Notes: generated by a model not told the origin, from the sequence alone. 64,000 nt of DNA from Bradyrhizobium sp. LLZ17 (GCF_041200145.1 NZ_CP165734.1:2232001-2296000); one strand, 5' to 3'. Numbered from the stretch's first letter, positions 1 through 9,888 are shown. Translations and numbers: made by a program.

Positions 1-930
1 TCCGACGTCATGGGCTCGTTCGCCGTGATCATCGGTCTGATCCTCGCCGCCCTCGGCTTCTGGTGGGGCGACGCCGCGGCAGCCGCGGCCGTCGCCGTGA
101 TGATCGCGGCTCTCGGCCTGCGCATGGCGGGCTCGACGGTGCAGACGCTGGTCGATCGCGCACCGGAGGGCGCACAGGAGAAGGCCACGGCCGCGATCGG
201 CGGCGTGCCCGGCGTGATCGACGTCGAGCGGCTGCGGGTGCGCATGGTCGGCGCGACCACCTTCATCGACGCCATCGTAAAGGTGCCGCGGACCTATCCG
301 ATCGACCGCGTCGAGGAGATCAAGCGCAAGGCGCAAGCAGCCGTGGACAAGGCGTTCGGCGATGCCGACCTCACCTTCACTGCCGTGCCGGTCGCGCGCG
401 ACAACGAGACCGTGCGCGATCGCATCATGGTGATCGCGCATAATTCGGGCCTCGCCGTTCACCACGTCACGGTACACGAGTTGGGTACGATTCAAGACTC
501 GGGCGGCAAGCTGATCGTCAGCATCGACCTCGAGGTCGGCGCAGAGATGCAGCTCGATGCCGCCCATGAGGTTGCCAACACGCTGGAGCGCAACATCCAG
601 GAAGAGTTCGGCGCGGACGTCGAGGTCGACGTCCATATCGAGCCCTTGGAACCGGAACTGCCGTTCGGCGTCGATGCCGGGCCGGAACGGGTGCAAACCA
701 TCGCAACAGCACTCACCGAATACGCCGCCGGCAGCGAGATCCACGACATTCATAATGTGCGCGTGCGCAACACCGATGCCGGCGAGATCGTAAATTTCCA
801 CTGCCGCGCCGCGCCGTCGATGAGCGTGATCAAGGTGCACGAGCATGTCGACGCGATCGAGCGCGCGCTGCGCCGCGCTTTTCCAAGCGTGAAGCGCGTC
901 ATCAGCCACGCCGAGCCGCCGCGCGCATGA
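1..930 (+). CDS. Cation diffusion facilitator (CDF) family transporter, C-terminal part
   Basis: The frame is open from base 1, so the N-terminus lies outside the window; codons before the first ATG (base 10) read S-D-V, as in the conserved HSD-(V/L) of a CDF membrane helix. Two hydrophobic helices remain (about residues 5-20 and 26-42), then a cytoplasmic region containing the ferredoxin-like CDF dimerisation fold. CDF proteins export Zn, Fe, Mn or Co by proton antiport at the inner membrane. The cytoplasmic tail (about 270 residues) is long enough for two such modules, each with His-rich turns (HNSGLAVHHV; HDIHNVRVR), which is longer than a minimal CDF tail. Metal specificity cannot be read because the membrane half is missing. 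Confidence 0.85.
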   Translation, partial: SDVMGSFAVIIGLILAALGFWWGDAAAAAAVAVMIAALGLRMAGSTVQTLVDRAPEGAQEKATAAIGGVPGVIDVERLRVRMVGATTFIDAIVKVPRTYPIDRVEEIKRKAQAAVDKAFGDADLTFTAVPVARDNETVRDRIMVIAHNSGLAVHHVTVHELGTIQDSGGKLIVSIDLEVGAEMQLDAAHEVANTLERNIQEEFGADVEVDVHIEPLEPELPFGVDAGPERVQTIATALTEYAAGSEIHDIHNVRVRNTDAGEIVNFHCRAAPSMSVIKVHEHVDAIERALRRAFPSVKRVISHAEPPRA

Positions 931-1157
931 TGCAGAAGGTGCGACGAGTCACACGTTCTCGTTTCGGACTCATCGCAAACGTAGTCGTACGGATAATGCG
1001 CGTGCGAAGTCTTCATTGGATAAGAATTATTTCGCGTTAACGTTTCGTTGACTCTCGACAGCCTGCGCAAACTGGATTCAAATCGCTGTGATCTCGAAAG
1101 CGATGTGGGGCTGCTTTCGGACAAGTATTGCAAGCAGGTTTTCAGGGGGCCGAAGGC

Positions 1158-3488
1158 ATGGCGCGCGCAGACGCCGCGAACGCGTGCGTCCAATCCGATT
1201 CGATCAAAGGATTGGCGCAATCGATCGCGAAACCTGCCTATCATAGGCTCCTGATCGCGGAGCCGGCGCTGCGCCGCGCCGTGCCCACGCTCATCATCGC
1301 CTTCCTCATCACGATCTGTCTCGGCGCCTTCGTCCAGGTCGTCGACCAGACGCGGCAGAAGCGGCTGGTGATCCAGAACGACATCTCGATGCTTGCCGAA
1401 CTGCTCGCCGAGCGCATCGACCGCCTCACCTCGTCCCGCGCGGAGCGGCTGAAGAGCATCGAGAACCTGCCGATCTTGCTGTCCGACATGATCCCGTCCC
1501 GGGCCAGAGTCTCGGGCCGCCACGTTGTCGTCACCTCGGCCGGCATCGAACGCCGCGTCCTCGCCCGCATTCCGATCGACAGCGATCCCTCGGGCAATGA
1601 CCATCTGCTCGATGCGATCACCACGGCACAGCTGCTTGCCGCGCCGCCGCGCGACAATGACGTCTCCAACATGACACTGCCGGACGGCAACGCCGCGCTC
1701 GCGACCTCGCGGCCGATCAAGTCGCTACCGGGACTCGTCACCGTGATCCAGGAGCGCAACGAGCCGATCTGGGGTTCGGACGCCGCGCTCTCGGTGACGC
1801 TGTCGGCGACCACCGGCTTCGTCGTCCTCATCCTCGGCTTCGCCTTCCACTGGCAATCGACCCGGGCCCGCGAAGGCGATCTGATCAACGACGCCGTGCG
1901 CGGCCGCATCGACACCGCGCTCAACCGCGGCCGCTGCGGCCTCTGGGACTGGGATTTGTCGCGCGGTCGGATCTTCTGGTCGCAATCGATGTTTTCGATG
2001 CTCGGCCTCGACGGCCGCAACGAGCTCCTCACCTTCGGCGAGGTCAACGCGCTGGTGAAGTCCGACGACATCGACCTGTTCGCGATCGCCGACCAGCTCA
2101 TCTCCGAGAAGATCGACCATATCGACCAGACGTTCCGCATGCAGCATGTCGACGGCCATTGGATCTGGCTCCGCGTCCGCTGCGAGCGGACGCACGGGTC
2201 GGGCGATGCCGGCGTGCACCTGATCGGCATCGCGGTCGACATCACCGAGCAGAAGAGCCTCGCCGAGAGGACCGTGGAAGCCGATTTGCGCCTGCGCGAC
2301 GCGATCGAGACCATTCCGGAAGCCTTCGTGCTGTGGGACGCGAGCGACCGCCTGGTGCTCTGCAACTCGCACTTCCAGCGCCTGCACAAGCTGCCGGACT
2401 CGGCCGTCATTCCGGGCACGTCCTATGAAACCGTGCTCGAAGTCGGCCGCATGCCGGAGGTCCGCACCCGCCACAACGAGACCGCTACCCAAGGCCCGGG
2501 CGCGCGTACCTTCGAGGCCCAGCTCGACGACAGCAGCTGGCTGCACATCAGCGAGCGCCGCACCAAGGACGGCGGCTACGTCTCGGTCGGCACCGACATC
2601 ACCCGCATCAAGGAGCACGAGCAGAAGCTCGTCGACAACGATCTGCGCCTGCGCGCCACCGTGATCGACCTGAAGCGCTCCCAGGCGGCGCTGGAACGCC
2701 AGACCAACGAGCTCGCCGACCTGGCCGAGAAGTATCAGCGCGAAAAGACCCGGGCCGAGGAAGCCAACCAGACCAAGTCGAAATTCCTCGCCAATATGAG
2801 CCACGAGCTGCGCACGCCGCTGAATGCGATCATCGGCTTCTCCGAGATCATGGGCTCAGGCATGTTCGGCGAGCTGGGCTCGGAGAAGTACCAGGAATAC
2901 TGCCACGACATCCTGACCAGCGGCCACTATCTGCTCGAGGTCATCAACGACGTCCTCGACATGTCCAAGATCGAAGCCGGTCGCATGAAGCTCGACATGG
3001 AAGAGCTCGATCTGGCGCAGACACTCGCGGAATCCCTGCGTGTCGTCTCCGGCCGCGCCCACGACAAGCACCTGACGCTCGATGCCGACATCGAGACCTC
3101 CATCTCGGTCGTCGCCGACCGCCGCGCGACCAAGCAGATCATCGTCAACCTGCTCTCGAACGCGGTGAAGTTCACCCCCGATGGCGGACGCATCGTGGTG
3201 CGCGGCCGCCAACTCGAGGACAGGATCGTGCTGATGATCGCCGACACCGGCATCGGCATCGCACAACACTCGCTGGCGCGGTTGGGGCGTCCGTTCGAGC
3301 AGGTCGAGAGCCAGCTCACCAAGACCTATCACGGCTCCGGCCTCGGCCTGGCGATCGCGCGCTCGTTGGCCCAACTCCACGGCGGCTCGATGCGGCTGCG
3401 CTCCAAGCTCGACGTCGGCACCGTCGTCCGCGTGACCCTGCCGCGCGACGCGATCAAGGCGGTAGCCGGAATTTCCGCTGCGGCCTGA
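1158..3488 (+). CDS. PAS-domain membrane sensor histidine kinase, PleC/DivJ-like
   Basis: A 776-residue kinase. A transmembrane helix at about residues 44-62 and another at about 214-232 enclose a periplasmic sensor of roughly 150 residues. Two PAS-type segments follow (about 250-375 and 385-500), then a coiled coil and the HisKA domain with the phospho-acceptor in NMSHELRTPLNAIIGFSE (His549). The ATPase domain shows DTGIGI and GSGLGLAIARSLA. The dimerisation helix pair closely resembles alphaproteobacterial PleC/DivJ-type kinases; that is family resemblance, not proof of a cell-cycle role. I chose the ATG at 1158 behind AGGGGGC; a TTG at 1128 would add ten residues. No response regulator lies next to it, so it is an orphan here. 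Confidence 0.85.
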   Translation: MARADAANACVQSDSIKGLAQSIAKPAYHRLLIAEPALRRAVPTLIIAFLITICLGAFVQVVDQTRQKRLVIQNDISMLAELLAERIDRLTSSRAERLKSIENLPILLSDMIPSRARVSGRHVVVTSAGIERRVLARIPIDSDPSGNDHLLDAITTAQLLAAPPRDNDVSNMTLPDGNAALATSRPIKSLPGLVTVIQERNEPIWGSDAALSVTLSATTGFVVLILGFAFHWQSTRAREGDLINDAVRGRIDTALNRGRCGLWDWDLSRGRIFWSQSMFSMLGLDGRNELLTFGEVNALVKSDDIDLFAIADQLISEKIDHIDQTFRMQHVDGHWIWLRVRCERTHGSGDAGVHLIGIAVDITEQKSLAERTVEADLRLRDAIETIPEAFVLWDASDRLVLCNSHFQRLHKLPDSAVIPGTSYETVLEVGRMPEVRTRHNETATQGPGARTFEAQLDDSSWLHISERRTKDGGYVSVGTDITRIKEHEQKLVDNDLRLRATVIDLKRSQAALERQTNELADLAEKYQREKTRAEEANQTKSKFLANMSHELRTPLNAIIGFSEIMGSGMFGELGSEKYQEYCHDILTSGHYLLEVINDVLDMSKIEAGRMKLDMEELDLAQTLAESLRVVSGRAHDKHLTLDADIETSISVVADRRATKQIIVNLLSNAVKFTPDGGRIVVRGRQLEDRIVLMIADTGIGIAQHSLARLGRPFEQVESQLTKTYHGSGLGLAIARSLAQLHGGSMRLRSKLDVGTVVRVTLPRDAIKAVAGISAAA

Positions 3489-3652
3489 GGCCTAGTACCC
3501 GGAATCATAGCTGAGTGATACGCGATCCTCTGCGAAAGAAGGACTTCCCTTGCTCTCAGATCATCCTGATATCGGCTCGCGACTCACGTTTCAAGAAACG
3601 GGGGTACCAGAGCGCGATGAGATGAAGCTCGATCGCTGCAAAGACGCAGGTG

Positions 3653-3780
3653 TGCTCCCTCGCCCGCTTGCGGGAGAGGGTCGGAGAGAGGGTGGTTCCG
3701 CAATGGGACAATCTTCAAGAGGAGAAAGCCCTCACCCGGCGCTTCGCGCCGACCTCTCCCGCAAGCGGGAGAGGTGAAAG
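3653..3780. repeat. Intergenic palindromic repeat element (REP/RPE-like)
   Basis: Two hairpins bound this element. The left arm is CTCGCCCGC-TT-GCGGGAGAG (3659-3678, one mismatch) and the right arm is the perfect CTCTCCCGC-AA-GCGGGAGAG (3754-3773). A third small hairpin GGCGC-TTC-GCGCC sits at 3738-3750. The arms also pair with each other, so the whole can fold as one long structure. From memory, CTCTCCCGCAAGCGGGAGAG-type sequences are scattered through Bradyrhizobium and Rhodopseudomonas intergenic regions. The short open frame across it (3550-3777) looks spurious. The rest of the 3489-3816 gap holds nothing else I recognise. Confidence 0.7.
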
Positions 3781-3816
3781 AGCCGCGGCAATCGATTCAA
3801 CCAAACACGTTCCGCT

Positions 3817-4710
3817 TTAGGATTGCAGCGTTGGTGCCACTTCGCGGGCGACATTGACCAGGGCCGCGATCAGCGGCGTCATCGGATCGCGCTGCGGGAT
3901 CACGAGGCCGATGCTGTAATTGACTTCGGGATCGACGATCGGGATCGAGCGGACCTTGTCGGATAGGCCGAGCGTCTCGGCGAGCTTGGCCGGCATCACG
4001 CTCGCCCAGCGCCCGGTCTTGACATGCGTGTACAGCACGAGCAGCGAGTTCGAGGTCAGGGTCGGGGTCGCCTCCGCGCCGACGGAGCGCAGCGCGCGGT
4101 CGATGATGCGGCGGTTCTGCATGTCGGGCGTCAACAGGCACAGCGGCACCTGCCCGACCTCGGTCCATGTCACGGACTCGCGATCGCCGAACATCGCATC
4201 CGGCGCGGTCAGCAGGCGATAGCTCTCGTTGTAGAGCGGAATGGTGCGCACCTTGCCGATCGGCTCGTTCTCGATATAGGTCAGCCCCGCATCGACCTCG
4301 AGATTTTCCAGCAGTCCCAGCACCTCCGATGAGGTCGTCGACTGGATGCGGAAACGCACATCGGGATGCTTGGCGCGGAACGGCGTCGTCAACGCGGCGA
4401 CCATGCCGAGCACGGTCGGGATCGCCGCGATGCGGATCTCGCCGGACAGCTTTTCCTTCAGCGAATTGATTTCCTGGCGCATCGCCCGGGCGTCGCCCAC
4501 GATCCGCCGCGCCCAGTCCAGCGCCCGCTCGCCTTCGGGCGTGAAGCCCTGAAAGCGGGAGCCGCGCTCGACCAGCATCACGCCGAGAATTTCCTCAAGT
4601 TGCTTCAACCCGGTCGACATGGTCGGCTGGGTCACGCCGCAGGCTTCCGCCGCGCGCCCGAAATGCCGCTCCTTCGCCAGCGCCAGCAGTAGTTCAAGCT
4701 TGTCGAGCAA
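3817..4710 (-). CDS. LysR-family transcriptional regulator, probable formate dehydrogenase regulator
   Basis: A 297-residue LysR regulator: winged helix-turn-helix in residues 1-60 (ERHFGRAAEACGVTQPTMSTGLKQLE) and a periplasmic-binding-protein-like effector domain from about 90 on. It is divergent from fdsG across 224 bases, and a LysR gene in this position (FdsR in other proteobacteria) controls the fds operon; the role here is inferred from that context. I chose the TTG at 4710 because GAGGGG lies seven bases upstream and the protein then starts MLDKLELL, the usual LysR beginning; a GTG at 4743 would add eleven unlikely residues. The 3' end faces the palindromic repeat. Confidence 0.85.
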   Translation of the reverse strand: MLDKLELLLALAKERHFGRAAEACGVTQPTMSTGLKQLEEILGVMLVERGSRFQGFTPEGERALDWARRIVGDARAMRQEINSLKEKLSGEIRIAAIPTVLGMVAALTTPFRAKHPDVRFRIQSTTSSEVLGLLENLEVDAGLTYIENEPIGKVRTIPLYNESYRLLTAPDAMFGDRESVTWTEVGQVPLCLLTPDMQNRRIIDRALRSVGAEATPTLTSNSLLVLYTHVKTGRWASVMPAKLAETLGLSDKVRSIPIVDPEVNYSIGLVIPQRDPMTPLIAALVNVAREVAPTLQS

Positions 4711-4817
4711 CCGTGCATCCCCTCGAATTCTGACGTGGCACACAACCTAGCACGCCTCACCCATGCCAACACCTGAAAACCGGGCGGCGGATCGGCCACG
4801 ATTGCGATTTCATATCG

Positions 4818-4840
4818 ATCGATTGCACCGGTCAATCGAT
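4818..4840. promoter_or_regulatory. Candidate LysR operator between the LysR gene and fdsG
   Basis: A perfect inverted repeat ATCGATTG-CACCGGT-CAATCGAT lies near the middle of the divergent intergenic region. It is flanked by a looser second symmetry (CGATTGCGATTTC near 4801 against GAATCCGCAATCG near 4843). Dyads of this size at a LysR divergent promoter are typical binding sites. The assignment is by position and symmetry only. Confidence 0.5.
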
Positions 4841-4934
4841 CTGAATCCGCAATCGCAGCATGAGACAGCTTTATTGATCTTCGAACGATTCCAAATAGTT
4901 TGCGGCGAAGAAACGCCCTGGTTGAGAACGAACA

Positions 4935-5435
4935 ATGACAGCGATTGACGAGCCTTGTTACGGATCCTGTTACGAGCTTTGGGACGAGACGCGCGGCGCC
5001 GAGATCATCGCCGACCAAGCCGGCCAGGAGGGCGCGACGCTGGTCATTCTGCATGCGCTTCAGCAGGCATTCGGCTACGTGCCGCAGGCCGCCATTCCCA
5101 TGGTCGCGCAAGCACTCAATCTGTCGCGCGCCGAGGTGCATGGCGTGTTCACGTTCTATCATGATTTCCGGCACAAGCCGGCCGGCCGCCATGTGCTGAA
5201 GCTTTGCCGCGCGGAGGCCTGTCAGGCCGCGGGCGGGGATATGCTGGCTGCCCGCGCCGAAGCGAAGCTCGGCATCTCGCTCGGCAATACCACCGCGGAC
5301 GATCGCGTCACGCTGGAGCCGATCTATTGCCTCGGACTGTGCGCGACCGCGCCGTCCGCGATGCTCGACGGTCGCCTCGTCGGCCGGCTCGACGACAAGC
5401 GGCTCGATGCGCTGCTGGCGGAGGCGCAACGATGA
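4935..5435 (+). CDS. fdsG: NAD-dependent formate dehydrogenase gamma subunit
   Basis: A 166-residue NuoE-like protein that carries one [2Fe-2S] cluster in the soluble molybdenum formate dehydrogenase complex. Cluster ligands are visible as the Cys pair in LCRAEACQ (about residue 90) and the pair in YCLGLCATAP (about residue 130). The N-terminal helical part (ILHALQQAFGYVP, VHGVFTFYHDF) is typical of the family. First gene of fdsGBACD; its TGA overlaps the fdsB ATG (ATGA), indicating translational coupling. The complex passes electrons from formate to NAD+ in the cytoplasm, supporting growth on C1 compounds or formate detoxification. Confidence 0.95.
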   Translation: MTAIDEPCYGSCYELWDETRGAEIIADQAGQEGATLVILHALQQAFGYVPQAAIPMVAQALNLSRAEVHGVFTFYHDFRHKPAGRHVLKLCRAEACQAAGGDMLAARAEAKLGISLGNTTADDRVTLEPIYCLGLCATAPSAMLDGRLVGRLDDKRLDALLAEAQR

Positions 5436-6988
5436 AGATGCGGATATTCGTTCCTCGCGACGCGGCTGCGATCGCGGTCGGCGCCAATGAAATCGTCACG
5501 GCATTCGAGCAGATCGCGGAGCAGCGCGGCCTCCCGATCGAGATCGTCAGGACCGGCTCGCGCGGACTTTGCTGGCTGGAGCCGATGGTCGAGGTGGCGA
5601 CCCCTGCGGGCCGCGTCGCCTACGGCCCGGTGACCCCGGAGGATGTCGCCTCCGTGCTCGAGTCGATGGCGAGCAACCGACCGCATCCGCTGCGGCTTGG
5701 CGTCGCCGACGAAATCCCCTGGCTCAAGCGCCAGACCCGCCTCACCTTTGCCCGTTGCGGCGTGATCAATCCGCGCTCGCTCGACGATTATCGCGCCCAT
5801 GGCGGCTACAAGGGCCTGCAACGCGCGCTGTCGCTCGGCTCGGACACGATCCTGAACGAAGTGACTGCGTCCGGCCTGCGCGGCCGTGGCGGCGCCGGCT
5901 TTCCGACCGGCGTCAAATGGAAGACGGTCGCCCAGACCAAGGCGGATCGAAAATTCGTCGTCTGCAACGCCGACGAAGGCGACAGTGGCACTTTCGCGGA
6001 CCGCATGATCATGGAAGGCGATCCCTTCCTGGTCATCGAGGGCATGACGATCGCCGCGATCACCGTCGGTGCGACCAAGGGCTACGTCTACATCCGCAGC
6101 GAATATCCGCACGCGGTCGAAGCGATGAAGGCCGCGATCCAGGCTGCAAAGCACGGCGGCTATCTCGGCGACAGGATCGGCGGCTCCGCGTACAGCTTCG
6201 ATCTCGACGTGCGCGTCGGCGCCGGCGCCTACGTTTGCGGTGAGGAGACCTCGCTGCTGGAAAGCCTGGAAGGCCGACGTGGCCTCGTGCGCGCCAAACC
6301 GCCGCTGCCGGCGCATCACGGCCTGTTCGGCAAGCCGACCGTCATCAACAACGTGCTGTCGTTCGCGGCCATCCCCTTCATCCTGTCCGAGGGCGCCAAG
6401 GCCTATGCCGATTTCGGCATGGGCCGTTCGCGCGGCACGATGCCGATCCAGCTCGCCGGCAACATCCGCCAGGGCGGGCTGTTCGAAACCGCGTTCGGCG
6501 TGACGCTCGGCGAGCTCGTCGACGACATCGGCGGCGGCACGTTGACCGGCCGTCCCGTTCGCGCGGTGCAGGTCGGCGGCCCGCTCGGCGCTTATTTTCC
6601 GCGCGCGCTGTTCGACACGCCGTTCGACTACGAGGCGTTTGCGGCGCGCGACGGCCTGATCGGCCACGGTGGCATCGTCGTGTTCGACGACAGCGTCGAC
6701 ATGCGCAAGCAGGCGCGTTTCGCGATGGAGTTCTGCGCCGTCGAATCCTGCGGCAAGTGCACGCCGTGCCGGATCGGCTCGACTCGCGGCGTCGAAACCA
6801 TCGAGAAGATCATCCGCGGCGAGCGGGTGAGCGAGAACATCGCGCTCGTCGAGGACCTCTGCAACACCATGAAATTCGGCTCGCTCTGCGCGCTCGGCGG
6901 CTTCACGCCCTACCCCGTGCTGAGCGCATTGAAGCATTTCCGGGAAGATTTCGCACCCGTGCCGACCACGCTTCAGGCCGCCGAATAG
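5432..6988 (+). CDS. fdsB: NAD-dependent formate dehydrogenase beta subunit
   Basis: A 518-residue NuoF-like flavoprotein that hands electrons to NAD+. An N-terminal thioredoxin-like segment (residues 1-115) precedes the NADH/FMN core with GRGGAGFPTG (about 150) and the Glu-rich CNADEGDSGTFADR motif. The C-terminal [4Fe-4S] ligands are in ESCGKCTPCRIGS (about 435) plus a later Cys in LCNTM or LCALGGF. The ATG at 5432 overlaps the fdsG stop and gives the expected length; readings that begin further upstream run through fdsG and are spurious. Ten bases separate it from fdsA. Confidence 0.95.
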   Translation: MKMRIFVPRDAAAIAVGANEIVTAFEQIAEQRGLPIEIVRTGSRGLCWLEPMVEVATPAGRVAYGPVTPEDVASVLESMASNRPHPLRLGVADEIPWLKRQTRLTFARCGVINPRSLDDYRAHGGYKGLQRALSLGSDTILNEVTASGLRGRGGAGFPTGVKWKTVAQTKADRKFVVCNADEGDSGTFADRMIMEGDPFLVIEGMTIAAITVGATKGYVYIRSEYPHAVEAMKAAIQAAKHGGYLGDRIGGSAYSFDLDVRVGAGAYVCGEETSLLESLEGRRGLVRAKPPLPAHHGLFGKPTVINNVLSFAAIPFILSEGAKAYADFGMGRSRGTMPIQLAGNIRQGGLFETAFGVTLGELVDDIGGGTLTGRPVRAVQVGGPLGAYFPRALFDTPFDYEAFAARDGLIGHGGIVVFDDSVDMRKQARFAMEFCAVESCGKCTPCRIGSTRGVETIEKIIRGERVSENIALVEDLCNTMKFGSLCALGGFTPYPVLSALKHFREDFAPVPTTLQAAE

Positions 6989-6998
6989 GAGAACGACA

Positions 6999-9884
6999 AT
7001 GTCTCTGATCCAAGAACTCGACTTCGGCACGCCGCGCTCGACATCGGAAACGATGGTCACGCTGACCATCGACGGTAAAGAGGTCAGCGTGCCCGAGGGC
7101 ACTTCGATCATGCGTGCCGCGATGGATGCGGGCCACCAGATCCCGAAGCTCTGCGCCACCGACATGGTCGACGCGTTCGGCTCCTGCCGCCTCTGCGTCG
7201 TCGAGATCGAGGGCCGCGCCGGTACGCCGGCCTCCTGCACCACGCCGGCCATGAACGGCCTGGTCGTGCACACCCAGAGCGAACGGCTGAAGAATCTGCG
7301 CAAGGGCGTGATGGAGCTCTATATCTCCGACCATCCGCTCGACTGTCTGACCTGTGGCGCCAATGGCGATTGCGAATTGCAGGACATGGCCGGCGCCGTC
7401 GGCCTGCGCGACGTCCGCTACGGCTATGACGGCGAGAATCATGTGTTCGCCAAATCCCATGGCAAGTCTCATGGCGAGGTCAACGCCGCCTGGATGCCGA
7501 AGGACCACTCCAACCCCTACTTCACTTACGATCCTTCGAAGTGCATCGTCTGCTCGCGCTGCGTCCGCGCCTGCGAGGAGGTGCAAGGCACCTTCGCGCT
7601 GACGATCTCGGGCCGCGGCTTCGACAGCCGCGTCTCGCCCGGGATGAGCGAAAGCTTCCTCGGCTCGGAATGCGTGTCCTGCGGCGCCTGCGTGCAGGCC
7701 TGCCCGACCGCGACGCTGACGGAAAAGTCGGTGATCGAGATCGGCCAGCCCGAACATTCGGTGGTCACCACCTGCGCCTATTGCGGCGTCGGCTGCACCT
7801 TCAAGGCGGAAATGCGCGGCGAGGAGGTCGTGCGCATGGTGCCTTACAAGGACGGCAAGGCCAATCGCGGCCATTCCTGCGTCAAGGGCCGCTTTGCCTG
7901 GGGCTACACCAACCACAAGGAACGCATCCTCAAGCCGATGATCCGCGAGCGGATCGAGGATCCCTGGCGCGAAGTGTCATGGGATGACGCGTTCGCGTTC
8001 GCCGCCGACAGGATGCGCGGCATCCAGCAAAAATACGGCCGCGACGCCATCGGCGGCATCACCTCGTCGCGCTGCACCAATGAAGAGACCTATCTGGTGC
8101 AGAAGCTGATCCGCGCCGGCTTCGGCAACAACAATGTCGACACCTGCGCCCGGGTCTGCCATTCGCCGACCGGCTATGGCCTGTCGGTCACCTTCGGCAC
8201 CTCGGCCGGTACGCAGGATTTCGACTCCGTCGAGCAGACCGACGTGGTCGTGGTCATCGGCGCCAATCCGGCGTCTGCTCATCCCGTCTTCGCTTCGCGC
8301 CTGAAGAAACGGCTGCGCCAGGGCGCCAAGCTGATCGTGATCGATCCGCGCCGCACCGAGATGGTGGAATCGCCGCATGTGAAGGCGCTGCACCTACCCT
8401 TGATGCCCGGCACCAACGTCGCGGTGATGACCGCGATCGCCCATGTCATCGTCACCGAAGGCCTCGTCAACGAAGCCTTCGTGCGCGAGCGCTGCGACTG
8501 GAGCGAGTTCGAGGAATGGGCCGCCTTCGTCGCCCAGCCCAACAACAGCCCGGAAGCGACCGCGATCCTGACCGGGGTCGATCCGAACGATCTGCGCGAA
8601 GCCGCCCGCGTCTACGCCACCGGCGGCAACGGCGCGATCTATTACGGCCTCGGCGTCACCGAGCACAGCCAGGGCTCGACCACGGTGATCGCGATCGCCA
8701 ATTTGGCGATGGCAACAGGCAATATCGGCCGTCCCGGTGTCGGCGTGAACCCGCTGCGCGGCCAGAACAACGTGCAGGGCTCCTGCGACATGGGCTCGTT
8801 TCCGCACGAGCTGCCCGGCTATCGCCACATCTCGGGCGATGCCGTACGCGACCAGTTCGAATCGCTGTGGAACGTCAAGCTCAACCCGGAGCCGGGGCTG
8901 CGCATTCCCAACATGTTCGATGCCGCGATCGAAGGCACGTTCATGGGGCTCTACGTCCAGGGCGAGGACATCCTGCAATCCGATCCCAACACCAAGCATG
9001 TGGTCGCGGCGCTATCGGCGATGGACTGCGTCATCGTGCACGACCTGTTCCTGAACGAGACCGCGAACTACGCCCATGTGTTCCTGCCCGGCTCGAGCTT
9101 CCTTGAAAAGGACGGCACCTTCACCAACGCGGAACGCCGCATCCAGCGCGTGCGCAAGGTGATGACGCCGAAGAACGGCATGGCGGACTGGGAGGTCACG
9201 ATCGGCCTTGCCAAGGCGATGGGCTACGAGTTGAACTATGGCCACCCGTCCGAGATCATGGACGAGATCGCGGCGCTGACGCCGACCTTCGCTGGGGTTT
9301 CCTACGCCAAGCTCGATGAACTCGGCTCGGTGCAGTGGCCCTGCAACGAAAAGGCGCCGGAGGGCACGCCGGTGATGCACATCGACGGCTTCGTCCGCGG
9401 CAAGGGCAAATTCATCGTCACGGAGTATATCGCCTCCGACGAGCGCACCGGCCCGCGCTTCCCGTTGCTGCTCACGACGGGACGCATCCTCAGCCAGTAC
9501 AATGTCGGGGCGCAGACAAGGCGCACCGAGAACGTGGTCTGGCATGCCGAGGACCGGCTGGAGATCCATCCGCACGACGCCGAGCAGCGCGGCGTGCGCG
9601 ACCGCGACTGGGTGCGGCTGCAGAGCCGCGCGGGCGAAACCACGCTGCGCGCGGAGATCACCGACCGGGTCGCGCCGGGCGTGGTCTACACCACCTTCCA
9701 TCATCCGGACACGCAGGCCAATGTGATCACGACCGACTATTCGGACTGGGCGACCAACTGCCCCGAATACAAGGTCACGGCGGTGCAGATCTCGCCCTCG
9801 AACGGCCCGTCCGATTGGCAAAAGACCTACGATGCGCAGGCGCGGCACTCCCGCCGTATCGCGTCGGCCGAAGCCGCGGAGTAA
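6999..9884 (+). CDS. fdsA: NAD-dependent formate dehydrogenase alpha (catalytic, molybdenum) subunit
   Basis: A 961-residue catalytic subunit with bis-MGD molybdenum. In order: an N-terminal [2Fe-2S] domain (CATD..GSCRLC), a His-Cys [4Fe-4S] loop (HPLDCLTCGANGDC), two ferredoxin clusters (CIVCSRCVRAC and CVSCGACVQACP), then the formate dehydrogenase core with its own cluster (CAYCGVGC). Cys387-His388 in CARVCHSPTGYG match the catalytic Cys-His pair known from Rhodobacter capsulatus FdsA (Cys386/His387). Cys is used, not selenocysteine. The start at 6999 sits behind AGGAGAA. Four bases separate its stop from fdhD. Confidence 0.96.
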   Translation: MSLIQELDFGTPRSTSETMVTLTIDGKEVSVPEGTSIMRAAMDAGHQIPKLCATDMVDAFGSCRLCVVEIEGRAGTPASCTTPAMNGLVVHTQSERLKNLRKGVMELYISDHPLDCLTCGANGDCELQDMAGAVGLRDVRYGYDGENHVFAKSHGKSHGEVNAAWMPKDHSNPYFTYDPSKCIVCSRCVRACEEVQGTFALTISGRGFDSRVSPGMSESFLGSECVSCGACVQACPTATLTEKSVIEIGQPEHSVVTTCAYCGVGCTFKAEMRGEEVVRMVPYKDGKANRGHSCVKGRFAWGYTNHKERILKPMIRERIEDPWREVSWDDAFAFAADRMRGIQQKYGRDAIGGITSSRCTNEETYLVQKLIRAGFGNNNVDTCARVCHSPTGYGLSVTFGTSAGTQDFDSVEQTDVVVVIGANPASAHPVFASRLKKRLRQGAKLIVIDPRRTEMVESPHVKALHLPLMPGTNVAVMTAIAHVIVTEGLVNEAFVRERCDWSEFEEWAAFVAQPNNSPEATAILTGVDPNDLREAARVYATGGNGAIYYGLGVTEHSQGSTTVIAIANLAMATGNIGRPGVGVNPLRGQNNVQGSCDMGSFPHELPGYRHISGDAVRDQFESLWNVKLNPEPGLRIPNMFDAAIEGTFMGLYVQGEDILQSDPNTKHVVAALSAMDCVIVHDLFLNETANYAHVFLPGSSFLEKDGTFTNAERRIQRVRKVMTPKNGMADWEVTIGLAKAMGYELNYGHPSEIMDEIAALTPTFAGVSYAKLDELGSVQWPCNEKAPEGTPVMHIDGFVRGKGKFIVTEYIASDERTGPRFPLLLTTGRILSQYNVGAQTRRTENVVWHAEDRLEIHPHDAEQRGVRDRDWVRLQSRAGETTLRAEITDRVAPGVVYTTFHHPDTQANVITTDYSDWATNCPEYKVTAVQISPSNGPSDWQKTYDAQARHSRRIASAEAAE

Positions 9885-9888
9885 CCGC

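Noticed and set aside
3550..3777. A 75-codon frame ending in the palindromic repeat
   Set aside because: Most of it is the repeat element itself; no ribosome-binding site and no conserved character.
5324..7303. A minus-strand open frame of 659 codons opposite fdsB and fdsA
   Set aside because: Complementary to fully recognisable formate dehydrogenase subunits; no motifs of its own.
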